This document shows, piece after piece, positions 34,967 to 43,708 of a stretch of DNA of 64,000 nt. Within the stretch, counting starts at the first letter, position 1; every line of letters starts with the position of its first letter. Location of the stretch: contig NZ_CP034448.1 of NCBI RefSeq assembly GCF_003952465.1, forward strand, positions 2,705,001-2,769,000. Reading direction: 5' to 3'. The notes under the pieces were generated by a model that ran no database searches, was not told the origin of the DNA, and worked only from the letters and a program-made list of their open reading frames with translations. The position numbers and the translations under genes are program-made. This DNA is from Mesorhizobium sp. M1B.F.Ca.ET.045.04.1.1. Lineage in GTDB: Bacteria > Pseudomonadota > Alphaproteobacteria > Rhizobiales > Rhizobiaceae.

Positions 34967-36373
34967 TCATTCGGGCAGCCCGGCCAGCCGCAGCGCCTCG
35001 GCATATCTGGCGAAATAGGCCGGCCTGATATGCCCCGCCACGTGTGTGAGGTTGGCAAGCTTCAGGTCGGGGTCGAGCGCCAGCGCGCGCGCGATATGCT
35101 TGCTCGCGGCATCCAGCCTGCCGGCCATGGCATTGCTGGCGGCCGCGACGCGCAGGCCGGTGAGATAATATGGCTGCGTGCGCGATGCCGCCTCTGCGAG
35201 CGGCCAGGCGACGTCGTAGCGGCCGGCCACGAAATGGGCGAAGGCGGTGCAGGTCTGCATGAAGAAGGTCAGCGGATCGAGCGGGCTCAGCCGTCTTGCC
35301 CGCGACAGGTGCTCGATGGCGATGTCAGGATCGTCGTAGCAGGACTTGAGGTAGCCGCTGGCGCACCAGGCGGTGGCGCAGTTCGGGTTCAGCACGAGCG
35401 CGCGGTCGGCCAGTGCCGAGGCGGCCTCGTAGTCGCCGGTGACATAGCCCAGCGCCAGGCCGCTGAAGGCCAGCGCTACCGCGTCGTCATGGCCGGAGAT
35501 CGCGACGTTGCCGACCAACCGGGAAACCTCGGCGGTCTCCTTCTGCCGATCGGTCATCCAGCGATTCGCCATCCGCCAGAAATAGCACCAGGCGGCAGCG
35601 CCCTCCGCTGCGGCAAAATCGGGGTCGAGCGCGACGGCCTTGTAGAACTGCGGCAGCGCCTCCTCCTGCCCCTCCCTCGTCCAGCGGTAAAGGCTCGCCA
35701 TGCCACGCAGATAATGGTCGTAGGCGTCGAGGCTTTCGGTGGGCTTGCGTTTGGCGCGCGCCATCTCGGCCTGTTCGAGCCTGGGCGAAATCGCGCCGAC
35801 GACGCTGGAGGCGACGAGGTCCTGCAGTTCGAACACCTCCGAGACATCGCCTTCGAAGCGATCGGCCCACAGACTCACCCCCGCCGCCGCCTCGATAAGC
35901 TGGCCTGCCACGCGCAACCGGCTGCCGGCCTTGCGGACGCTGCCCTCCAGCACGTAGCGCACTCCGAGTTCCCGCGCCACGCGCGTCACGTCGATCGCCT
36001 GGCCCTTGTAGGCAAAGGCGGAATTGCGCGCGATCACGAACAGCCAGTTCACATGCGACAGCGCCGTCGTGATCTCCTCGACAACACCGTCGGTGAAATA
36101 CTCCTGTTCGGCGTCGCCGCTCATGTTCTGGAACGGCAGGACCGCGATCGACGGCTTTTCCGGCACTAAAACGGCAGTACGCGGCGGCTCTGCTCTCGCT
36201 TCGAGGCGGGACAGCTCGACCTCGGGCGGGCCGCCGTCGGCTATCGGCTCCTTCAGGCTCTCCATGTTGGGCATCTCTGCGCGTTCGACCAGCGCCCGCG
36301 TCGCTTCCTCGGGCTCGACGCCGAGCTCGCGCTTCAGCGCTTCCTTGCAGACCAGGAACTGACGGAAAGGCAT
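34967..36373 (-). CDS. N-terminally truncated SARP/TPR regulator-like protein
   Basis: 468 residues. It opens with FLVCKEALKRELGVEPEEATRAL, which is the last helix pair of a BTAD domain, so about 250 N-terminal residues including the DNA-binding domain are missing. Then come a segment SIAVLPFQNMSGDAEQEYFTDGVVEEITTAL and a TPR-like tail, as in the intact relative at 30062-32128. Upstream DNA does not encode the missing part in any frame I can see and passes directly into the decayed region. It may be a 5'-truncated pseudogene or an expressed fragment. Confidence 0.7.
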   Translation of the reverse strand: MPFRQFLVCKEALKRELGVEPEEATRALVERAEMPNMESLKEPIADGGPPEVELSRLEARAEPPRTAVLVPEKPSIAVLPFQNMSGDAEQEYFTDGVVEEITTALSHVNWLFVIARNSAFAYKGQAIDVTRVARELGVRYVLEGSVRKAGSRLRVAGQLIEAAAGVSLWADRFEGDVSEVFELQDLVASSVVGAISPRLEQAEMARAKRKPTESLDAYDHYLRGMASLYRWTREGQEEALPQFYKAVALDPDFAAAEGAAAWCYFWRMANRWMTDRQKETAEVSRLVGNVAISGHDDAVALAFSGLALGYVTGDYEAASALADRALVLNPNCATAWCASGYLKSCYDDPDIAIEHLSRARRLSPLDPLTFFMQTCTAFAHFVAGRYDVAWPLAEAASRTQPYYLTGLRVAAASNAMAGRLDAASKHIARALALDPDLKLANLTHVAGHIRPAYFARYAEALRLAGLPE

Positions 36374-37089
36374 GCGTTGGTGCTCCCGCCGCCGGGCGGA
36401 CGGGAAGCATTGCTAGGAATGCATGGCACGTGGACTGCCTTTTCGGCAGCCTAGATGGGTCGAGCACGGCCGCGATCCTCGCACGTTCCCAGTGTGGTGT
36501 TCGCAGGGTCCCTTACTTCAGCGCGATCCAAGCTTGCGGTGCATGTGTAGTGCCGCTGCAGACCGCTCTGCCAGTCCCAGAGCACAAACTTGCTTTGGTT
36601 TAATAAAATAGTTCGCCGATGCGGCCGCGAGCCAGTCCCTTCCGATCGTGCGGCCCCCAGGAGATGCCATCCAGCCCATCGTGCAGGTCGCCCGGTAGAG
36701 CAGGATAGTCGGGAGTCGACCCGGCCGAAACTGCTCGACCAGTTCGGCATGACCAATGCAAAGCGCAAATAGGCGATCTAGCGCCACCCAGCCCCAAGCC
36801 GCCGGATGAAGGCGGCATCCTTCCCGATCTTTCCCGCACCGACTTCAACAGCGCTTCAGGCAAGTCCTGCATTACCCGCAGTCCGCTGGTTGCTTCCAGC
36901 ATGCCGCTTTGCAATAATCTGGCCTCGCAATAGTCCGTGACTGACCGTCGCGGGCGCATGCTAGCCAGGGACGACACGACGCAAGTCTGGGCGCATCGCG
37001 CCTTGATCGTGGCTCACTGCACGTGGGTTTCAACGTCCGGCCGGCAGCACAACGCCGCCTCGCTGGACCATCCCGCGGGAGCTGTTGTC
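36374..37089. other. 716-bp stretch without a recognisable gene
   Basis: Short open frames run on both strands (for example minus 36600-36977) but none resembles a known protein or has a convincing start. This is the left end of the decayed accessory region. Confidence 0.5.
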
Positions 37090-37350
37090 ATGGCCGAAAT
37101 CAAGCCCAACTCACTGAACGCGCGCACGTCGGATGACGGCAAAGCCAGTTTTTGGAACATCGCCGATCCAGTAAGGGCGGCCAACGCCGCGCGCGCGGTT
37201 TACGGCTCGCATGCCGCCACCGCCGCCGCACATTGCGCCTTGACGGCACATTTCGACGGACGCAATGGCGACTACCGCTTCTGGTGCACGGTCTTCCACG
37301 AACTGGCGGGCGGACAAGGCCAGCTCCCCGGCTCCGCGGCCGCCTCGTAA
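37090..37350 (+). CDS. Small hypothetical protein
   Basis: 86 residues from the ATG at 37090. The sequence is well composed (SLNARTSDDGKASFWNIADP, AAAHCALTAHFDGRNGDYRFW) and looks like a real soluble protein rather than a shadow frame. I do not recognise the family. It has no obvious operon partner and is isolated between decayed sequences. A longer reading start at 36937 lacks support. Confidence 0.5.
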   Translation: MAEIKPNSLNARTSDDGKASFWNIADPVRAANAARAVYGSHAATAAAHCALTAHFDGRNGDYRFWCTVFHELAGGQGQLPGSAAAS

Positions 37351-37407
37351 CGGATACCTCAAACTCAAACTCTGCCGGTTTGTTTGGGCACCGTGGTCTG
37401 GATTCGA

Positions 37408-37796
37408 TCATGAGCTGGCCGGGGTCGAGGGGCATGGTTTAGAGCGCCAGCGCCCGTTTGAGATCACCATGCTGGAAGGCGCTGGCCATGCGGTTGATGT
37501 CGCCGGTGCGGGCGAAACCTCGTCGTTGCCGATGTCGGGTAGCTGGGTCAGGCCATCGAGCAGGCGAGCGCTTTGCAGGACGCCTGCATAGATGCCGATG
37601 CTTACGTTGGTGTCGCCGGCTTCGACCCGTTGCAAGGTCGAGCGCGAGGTGAAAGCACGCTCGGCCACCACAGCCATCGGCAGCCGGCGCCGCCGGCGGC
37701 GTCGTGGATATCGGCTCCCAGCTTGCTGCAGCGCCCGCTTGACTGCGACTGGAGGAGTAATGGTGCTTTTTTTGGAACCTTCGTCCTACAGATCAC
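37408..37796 (-). pseudogene. Frameshifted XRE/HipB-like regulator
   Basis: Two minus-strand frames together give an XRE-type helix-turn-helix protein. The 5' frame (from 37796) supplies SKLGADIHDA; the second frame supplies RRRRRRRLPMAVVAERAFTS, then RSTLQRVEAGDTNVSIGIYAGVLQ. The switch lies near 37700-37715. The joined sequence follows HipB-like antitoxin regulators that precede HipA kinases. No hipA gene is present downstream. The frameshift marks it as broken. Confidence 0.7.
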
Positions 37797-38403
37797 CTTG
37801 ATTTGGAGGTGAAGCTTACAGTTTCTAGAGCGCCAATAGGGCCCGGGATCCTCGGTCCGCCGGAGACGTCATGCGACGCGCACAGACGCCTGGACAGCAG
37901 CTTGAAGGCGCGTTCAACACATGATCTAGCGTTGCGATCGCTCACCGCTATCGGACCTCGTCAAATTGGCGCGGCCGCCGACCTCCTGCCAGCTTGGCGT
38001 CTCTGAACGCCGCGGTTTGAGCTACAGGATCGCCTGCGGGCAATACCCTCGTCTGGCGCAGCTTTGTAACATATATGTTTGGTATTAAATAAACTTCGCA
38101 AATGTTTCATTGGTATTTTCGGGCAAACCGGGCAAAATGGGATGCAATTCTGCGCTATGTGACGGCCTGATAACATGCAGTGGAGGTGCGGACTACTGCA
38201 TTGGTTCGCCATCACAAAGGCCGAGCCGCACTGCTTGGAGTGCCATCTTGGAATTTCCGCTTAGAAATACGTATCCGAGATATCGAAAGTCTGCAGCGCA
38301 GAAGCCCCTGCGCGCGTCGACTGGAAACCACGCCGCCAGCAATGCGATCTCAGACGAAGGCGATGAGACTTCTAACCTGTCCAGGCTTGGGCTCGCCTCA
38401 CCG
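37797..38403. other. 607-bp stretch without a recognisable gene
   Basis: It includes an AT-rich patch near 38060-38110 and open frames without family resemblance. I see no RNA gene or clear repeat in it. Confidence 0.45.
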
Positions 38404-38748
38404 ATGATCCGCCTAATCAACCGACATCATCGTCTGCTGGTCATCCTTGACAATTTGAGGCGACGGTGGGCACGCGGAAGCGTCTGGGCACCGCGCGCTC
38501 TCACAATGCGCGCAGCTCTATTGGCAGCACGGATTGCCGAGCGCTGGACGTGGCGGCGACTGGTCTGCCGTGGGGCGTCCAACGCGTTCGAGGCCGAACA
38601 GAAAGCTCTTTACCTGATGGCTGCGGTCATTGCGCAGCGAAAGAGCATCAAACGGCAAGAGATTGCCACGGCCGCCCGCGCCGTCAGGCAATTCAGACAC
38701 CGGTTGGCCGACCTTCTGGGGATTGCGCCAACGCAAGACCCACAATGA
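38404..38748 (+). CDS. Possible basic hypothetical protein
   Basis: 114 residues from an ATG at 38404, rich in Arg (DNLRRRWARGSVWAPRALTM, RQEIATAARAVRQFRHRLAD). It overlaps the IS1-like fragment start by four bases. The composition could be chance in GC-rich DNA. I do not recognise it; treat as doubtful. Confidence 0.25.
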   Translation: MIRLINRHHRLLVILDNLRRRWARGSVWAPRALTMRAALLAARIAERWTWRRLVCRGASNAFEAEQKALYLMAAVIAQRKSIKRQEIATAARAVRQFRHRLADLLGIAPTQDPQ

Positions 38749-39014
38749 ATATCTACAAGCTTGCCCTTCAAGACCGCGCACGCATTCTTCACGTTCTCTG
38801 CGAAGGTCAGTCGATCCGCCCAATCACCCGTGTGATGGATGTCAGCAAGAACACCGTCGCCAGGCTTCTCAATGATGCCGGCGCGGTGTGTGCTGCTTAT
38901 CAGGACGAAGCCCTGCGCAACCTGACCAGCAAACGGGTGCCGCTGAACCTCTCGCTTCTAATTCACGGCAGCGGATCGGTCGGAGTGCCCAATGCTGGGA
39001 ACAATTCTGAGTAG
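38745..39014 (+). pseudogene. IS1-family transposase N-terminal fragment
   Basis: The first about 60 residues (LALQDRARILHVLCEGQSIR, then PITRVMDVSKNTVARLLNDA and CAAYQDEALRNLTSKR) match the N-terminal helix-turn-helix part of IS1-like transposases. After TSKR the sequence turns to unrelated codons where the family has QVDEIWSF, and the catalytic domain is absent. It is a relic of an insertion sequence. Confidence 0.75.
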
Positions 39015-39178
39015 ATAGTGCAACATCGGTGCGGCCATGAGGTTGGCAACGCCAGAGGACTAGCCCTTCGCCAAGTCCGGGGATTCGAGTCACAGGACTG
39101 CTACTCCGTGAAACCCACTATCAAGGAACCGCTCCTCTATTATCGGCGATGTTCAGCCCAGGCGCAGACATCGCCACA

Positions 39179-41260
39179 TCAAGACGCGCTGTCCTCGCTC
39201 GCCTTTGGAGTTGATCCCCTGTTTTGCAATGCCGAGAAATGGTTGAGGAGGTTGAGGGTGATCCGCCCCACATCATTCATTGCCTTTCCGACAGGCAGCG
39301 CACCGCACCAGGCGACCGAACTTGCAGAAAAGATCAGGCCGCCTGCAGCGAGATTTCGTAAGGTCATTTCAGCGCAGCGACGGCCGGCGCGTTCCTCATC
39401 CCCGCCCTCGTACCAGCGGGAGGGATCTTGAAAGAAGCTGGCGGGAAAGTCCGTCGCGCGGGCGATTACGATTGTGTCGGGCGACGTGCCCAGGGCCTGG
39501 CTGGTTGCGTCCACTTCGTAGCCCGCGGCTGCGCCCAATACGATGCCCTCCGAGCCAAAGGTATCGCTTTCGACGCCTTCGAAAAGCCATGCATATTGCG
39601 GCGCGCGGCTTTCGGGCGTGCGCGTGAACGGACGTGCGCCGTCGAAGCCCATCAGCGAGATCGCGCCTCCGATCAGCGAAAACTCGCCTCGGCCACGAGA
39701 GCGAAGGTAGCCTCCAGGCTCATTGGTTATCGACAGATATTGTTCGCTGATTGGACCGTCCCATGTGCGGCCCGACTCCAGGGGCGAGCGGCGCAATTCC
39801 ATCATGTCGTCCTTGAAGGCGACCGTCCCGGCAAAGCCGTTTCCGCCGAGATAGGCGATGCTGCCGCCCTCGGCCGCAAACTGCCGCAGCGCCCCTTCCA
39901 TCTCGGTCGACATGTATTCCGGATGGCTGCCGGTCACGACTGCCCGATGCCCGCGCAGGGCTTCGATGCCATGCCGGTGCAGGTCGTGATCGGTGACGAT
40001 GTCGAGCGCGACGCCGTTCTCGTGGCAGAACCTCAGGAAATGCAGGTCGACCGGCAGGTTGTGAGGGCAGCCACAGAGCGGATAGTTGTAGTCGTCCCGC
40101 AGGGTAACCTTGGGCTTGCGGTAGGAGCAGATCGACACGCCGCTGAGATCGGAGTGGTAGTCGTAGAGCGACTTGAGGTTGTTTGCGATGGCAAAACGGT
40201 GTCCGCGGTCGTCGCTCTTCCACTCATAGAGATGGTCGGGCAGATACTCGTCCGCGTAGGCGAGATAGGTCGCGGTCGGCAGCAGATAAAGCAGCGATGA
40301 CGAGGCGCGCGCGGAGGTGACGAAGAACACGATGCGCTCATAGCCGCCGTCCCATTCCGCCTGGAATGCATATACACCGGGCTTTGCATCTTTGGGCACC
40401 ATGACGCGATGGGAAGCGGGCCATTGGAGCGGTCCCATGTCATCGTCATGGCAATGGACGGCATCGTAATGCGAGGGAACGAGCCGGGGGTCGAAACTCG
40501 ATCCATCCCAGCGCGACGACGTCACGCAGAATGTAGGTTGGTTGATCACATCGAGGGCCAGCGGAACGGGCCCGCCTGATGAAGGGATCGGTCCTGTCGG
40601 CAGGACAGTCGGGAAATCCCAGGCGATCGGCCCCTCAGAGGTTTCCAGCCGAATGGCCGCGAATCTCGCATTGAGCGTGAGGCCGTTTCGGGAGGTGCTG
40701 GCTCCGAAGAGCATGTCGCGCTCTTGCAGTTTCCATTCGGCGTCGCGCACACGCTGCTTGAATTCATAAGGCGCGAGGAGATCGTGAGACTTGAGCATGA
40801 AGAACGGCTCGCCCCCATCCAGGCCGAGCTCGACGATCAGCCAAACTCTCTGTGGCACCTCCCGCGTGAACAAAAGATCGTTCGCGATTTCCAGGGCGAG
40901 CGCCCCATCATTCAGGCTTAGCCGAACGGAGCCCGCTTCCAGTATCGTACGCGCTCCTTCGTTGCGGGTGAGCAGCAGCTCAAAGCGGATGCCCTGGACA
41001 GTCGGCGCCTTTGCAAGCTGTTCCCTATGCAGGCGAAGGTATGATCCGTGATCGAAACTGCGATGCGCGACTGGCGCCTATGTCGCCTCGATCGGCCAAT
41101 TCGCAAATTCCGTGGCTTGCGTGTCCAGCCGGCATATCCGCACGCTCTCAACCGGCCGGTCGCAGGAAAGGCCAAGTTCCACCTGCTGGCCGGGCTCTAC
41201 GCTCCAGGGCGTGGTATAGCCGACCGCACTCATGGCTCCATGATCAACTAAGCGGTGCAT
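39179..41260 (-). pseudogene. N,N-dimethylformamidase large-subunit-like gene interrupted by an in-frame TAG
   Basis: The frame from an ATG at 41260 reads SAVGYTTPWSVEPGQQVELG to FANWPIEAT, meets TAG at 41078-41080, and continues in the same frame (APVAHRSFDHGSYLRLHREQ) to 39179. The joined length is 692 residues, close to dimethylformamidase large subunits (about 760). Family motifs are clear: TYLAYADEYLPDH, VTDHDLH, VVTGSHPEYMS, YLGGNGFAGT, ALGTSPDTIV. Downstream of the TAG, a TTG at 40873 could start a 564-residue remnant. The gene is divergent from the DHPS-like cluster. It may be recently inactivated, or the TAG may be a sequencing error. Confidence 0.75.
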
Positions 41261-41424
41261 CGATCATGCCTCTCAAATCTGTGGATGGCCAAGCGGCCGC
41301 GCGGTCTCGGTTCCAGGTCGGCCAGCCAACTTCACATATCCCTCGATCTCCATGAGACAACGTTCTGGCAGCAAATTGCCGAGGGATATACCCCCGTTGG
41401 CACGCCCCGAACAGAAGACGCAAG

Positions 41425-41449
41425 ATTTGTATATGCTTGTATAGATAAG
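41425..41449. promoter_or_regulatory. Candidate HutC/GntR operator before the dehydrogenase operon
   Basis: TTGTATATGCTTGTAT (41427-41442) runs into CTTGTATAGATAAG, which resembles the CTTGTATATACAAG-type operators of HutC-like repressors. A 15-of-16 match to the first motif lies at 45575-45590 upstream of the importer genes. Confidence 0.6.
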
Positions 41450-41503
41450 CTGGATCGGATAGCCTCGAGCGGGACGTGAAGCTGATCTTGTCAAGGAGGA
41501 CAC

Positions 41504-42277
41504 ATGCGCAATGCTTCCCTCTTCGACCTTTCGGGCAGGAAGGCGCTGATAACAGGCGCAAGCCGCGGCATCGGGCGCAGCATCGCTGCGGCGCTCAGCG
41601 CGGCCGGCGCCGATGTCGCGGTCACGGCGCGCGACGCGGCCTCGCTCGGGGAAACCACGGCAGCCATCCGCGCCGCCGGTGGGGTCGCCCACGCAGTCGC
41701 CCTAGACGTCACCAATGTCGAGCGGTGCCAGGCTGCGACGGCCGAAGCCGCCGGCATGCTCGGCGGGCTCGATATTCTCGTCAACAATGCCGGCATGGAA
41801 GAGGTTCGCCCCTCGCTCGATGTCGACGAGGCCCTTTGGGACAGGATCGTCGATACGAACCTCAAAGGCGCCTTCTTCTGCGCGCAGGCCGCCGCGCGGC
41901 ACATGCGGGACGCCGGACGTCCCGGCGCCATCATCAATCTCTGCTCGCTCACCTCCGAAGTGGGAATTCCAACCGCAGTGCCCTATGGCTCGTCAAAGTC
42001 TGGACTGCTTGGGATGACGCGGGCCCTTGCGACGGAGTGGGCGGATCTGGGGATACGGGTCAACGCCATCGCCCCCGGCTACTTCAGGACGGCGATGACG
42101 GAGGCTTTCTACGTCAATGAGGCTTGGCAGCAATCGATGCTCGCCAAGATTCCACAGCACCGTTTCGGCGATCTCTCGGATCTGCACGGGATTGCGGTGT
42201 TCCTGGCCTCGGACGCGGCGGCCTATATAACCGGCCAGTCCATCCCCGTGGACGGAGGCTTTCTGGCATCGATCTGA
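41504..42277 (+). CDS. hpsO: SDR dehydrogenase, HpsO-like
   Basis: 257 residues, ATG preceded by AAGGAGG. TGASRGIG near residue 18, NNAG near 93, and the catalytic residues in LCSLTS and YGSSKSG define a classical SDR; PVDGGF closes it. It is first in a run with a HisD-family dehydrogenase and a zinc alcohol dehydrogenase. In known DHPS pathways two dehydrogenases, HpsO and HpsP, interconvert DHPS enantiomers before HpsN oxidises the R form. The assignment to HpsO rests on this context. Confidence 0.7.
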   Translation: MRNASLFDLSGRKALITGASRGIGRSIAAALSAAGADVAVTARDAASLGETTAAIRAAGGVAHAVALDVTNVERCQAATAEAAGMLGGLDILVNNAGMEEVRPSLDVDEALWDRIVDTNLKGAFFCAQAAARHMRDAGRPGAIINLCSLTSEVGIPTAVPYGSSKSGLLGMTRALATEWADLGIRVNAIAPGYFRTAMTEAFYVNEAWQQSMLAKIPQHRFGDLSDLHGIAVFLASDAAAYITGQSIPVDGGFLASI

Positions 42278-42385
42278 GAAACGGCCTGGCCCTTGCTCCC
42301 GAGCCAGACTGTCGAACTCGATGCCTTGCGGAGGATGTGACCGATCGGCGCCGACAAGAATTGCATTTCAAGAGAAGGAACAGCC

Positions 42386-43708
42386 ATGTCCGACATCAGC
42401 TTCCACGACCTGTCATCGCTCGGCGCCGACCAGCGGGCCAGCCTGCTGAAGCGCGCCGAAATCGACCTGTCGGTCTTCATCGAGAAGGTTCGCCCCATCG
42501 TCGAGGCGGTCAAGAACGAGGGCGACGCGGCCTTGCTGCGCTTTGCGCGCGAACTCGACAAGGCCGCCGTTGCCGATGGCAATCTCAAGGTTTCGGAAGC
42601 CGAATTCGACGCCGCGTTCGGCAAGGTCGACAAGGACGTCATCGAGAGCATCCGCTTCGGCATCGAGAACATCCGGCATTTCCACGAGGAGCAGCGCCCG
42701 GAAACAATGTGGCTCAAGGAAGTCCGGCCGGGCGCCTATGCTGGCGACAGATACACGCCGATCGCTTCCGTTGCGCTTTATGTCCCCCGGGGCAAGGGGG
42801 CCTTCCCCTCGGTGACGATGATGACATCGGTTCCAGCGGTGATTGCCGGCGTTCCCCAGATCGCGATCGTAACCCCGCCGACCTCGGACGGCTCCGTCGA
42901 TGCGGCGACCCTGGTTGCCGCCCGCCTCGCCGGTGTGGAGACCGTTTACAAATGCGGTGGCGCCCAGGCGGTCGCGGCGGTGGCCTATGGCACCGAGACG
43001 GTAAAGCCCGCGGTCAAGATCGTCGGGCCCGGCAGCCCCTGGGTGGTCGCGGCGAAGAGCCTGCTTTCCTCGATCATCGATACCGGCCTTCCGGCAGGTC
43101 CGTCCGAAGCGATCATCTTTGCCGATGACAGCGTCGACGGCGGCCTTGCCGCCCTCGACCTTTTGATCGAAGCCGAGCACGGGCCGGATTCCTCGGCCTA
43201 TCTGGTGACGCACAGCCGCAAGGTCGCCGAGGCAGCCCTGGCTGCGCTTCCCGAGCACTGGTCCCGCATGACCGAGCAGCGCGTGGAATTTTCGCGCGCG
43301 GTGCTGACCGGAAAGCGCGGCGGCATCGTATTGACCGCGTCGTTGGAAGACAGCTACCGCTTCATCAACGACTATGCGCCCGAGCATCTGGAGATCCTGT
43401 CAAAGGAGCCGTTCGCGCATCTCGGGCACATCACCGAGGCGGCCGAGATCCTGATGGGGCCGCACACGCCGGTGACGCTTGCCAACTTTGTCCTCGGGCC
43501 CAACGCGGTGCTGCCGACCAGTCGGTGGGCGCGCACCTACGGACCGCTTTCCGTGACGGATTTCCTCAAACGCTCTTCCGTCGGCTATGTGACCTCGACT
43601 GCCTATCCCGAACTTGCCCGCCATGCCCGCAATCTAGCCCGCTACGAAGGCTTCAGCTCGCATGAGAACGCGGTTTCGGAAATCCGCAGCCGCTATCTCG
43701 GCGCGTGA
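42386..43708 (+). CDS. hpsN: Histidinol dehydrogenase-family enzyme, HpsN-like
   Basis: 440 residues, ATG preceded by AGAAGGAAC. It has the HisD fold throughout, with the catalytic Glu333-His334 in YAPEHLEI, His265 in EAEHGPDS, and Glu421/His426 in YEGFSSHENA. Two zinc-ligand positions of true HisD differ: the Gln three residues before the ligand His is Glu262, and the Asp of the GDY motif is Asn367 in LANFVLGPNAVLPT. No other his genes are nearby. HpsN, (R)-DHPS 3-dehydrogenase, is a HisD relative, and the neighbours fit that pathway. Other polyol-like substrates remain possible. Its stop overlaps the next gene. Confidence 0.78.
   Translation: MSDISFHDLSSLGADQRASLLKRAEIDLSVFIEKVRPIVEAVKNEGDAALLRFARELDKAAVADGNLKVSEAEFDAAFGKVDKDVIESIRFGIENIRHFHEEQRPETMWLKEVRPGAYAGDRYTPIASVALYVPRGKGAFPSVTMMTSVPAVIAGVPQIAIVTPPTSDGSVDAATLVAARLAGVETVYKCGGAQAVAAVAYGTETVKPAVKIVGPGSPWVVAAKSLLSSIIDTGLPAGPSEAIIFADDSVDGGLAALDLLIEAEHGPDSSAYLVTHSRKVAEAALAALPEHWSRMTEQRVEFSRAVLTGKRGGIVLTASLEDSYRFINDYAPEHLEILSKEPFAHLGHITEAAEILMGPHTPVTLANFVLGPNAVLPTSRWARTYGPLSVTDFLKRSSVGYVTSTAYPELARHARNLARYEGFSSHENAVSEIRSRYLGA

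Noticed and set aside
36600..36977. 125-codon minus-strand frame in the decayed region
   Set aside because: There is no family resemblance and no ribosome-binding site, and several frames overlap it equally well.
42386..43708. Biosynthetic histidinol dehydrogenase (hisD)
   Set aside because: Two zinc-ligand positions differ, there are no his genes nearby, and the neighbours are catabolic dehydrogenases and an importer.
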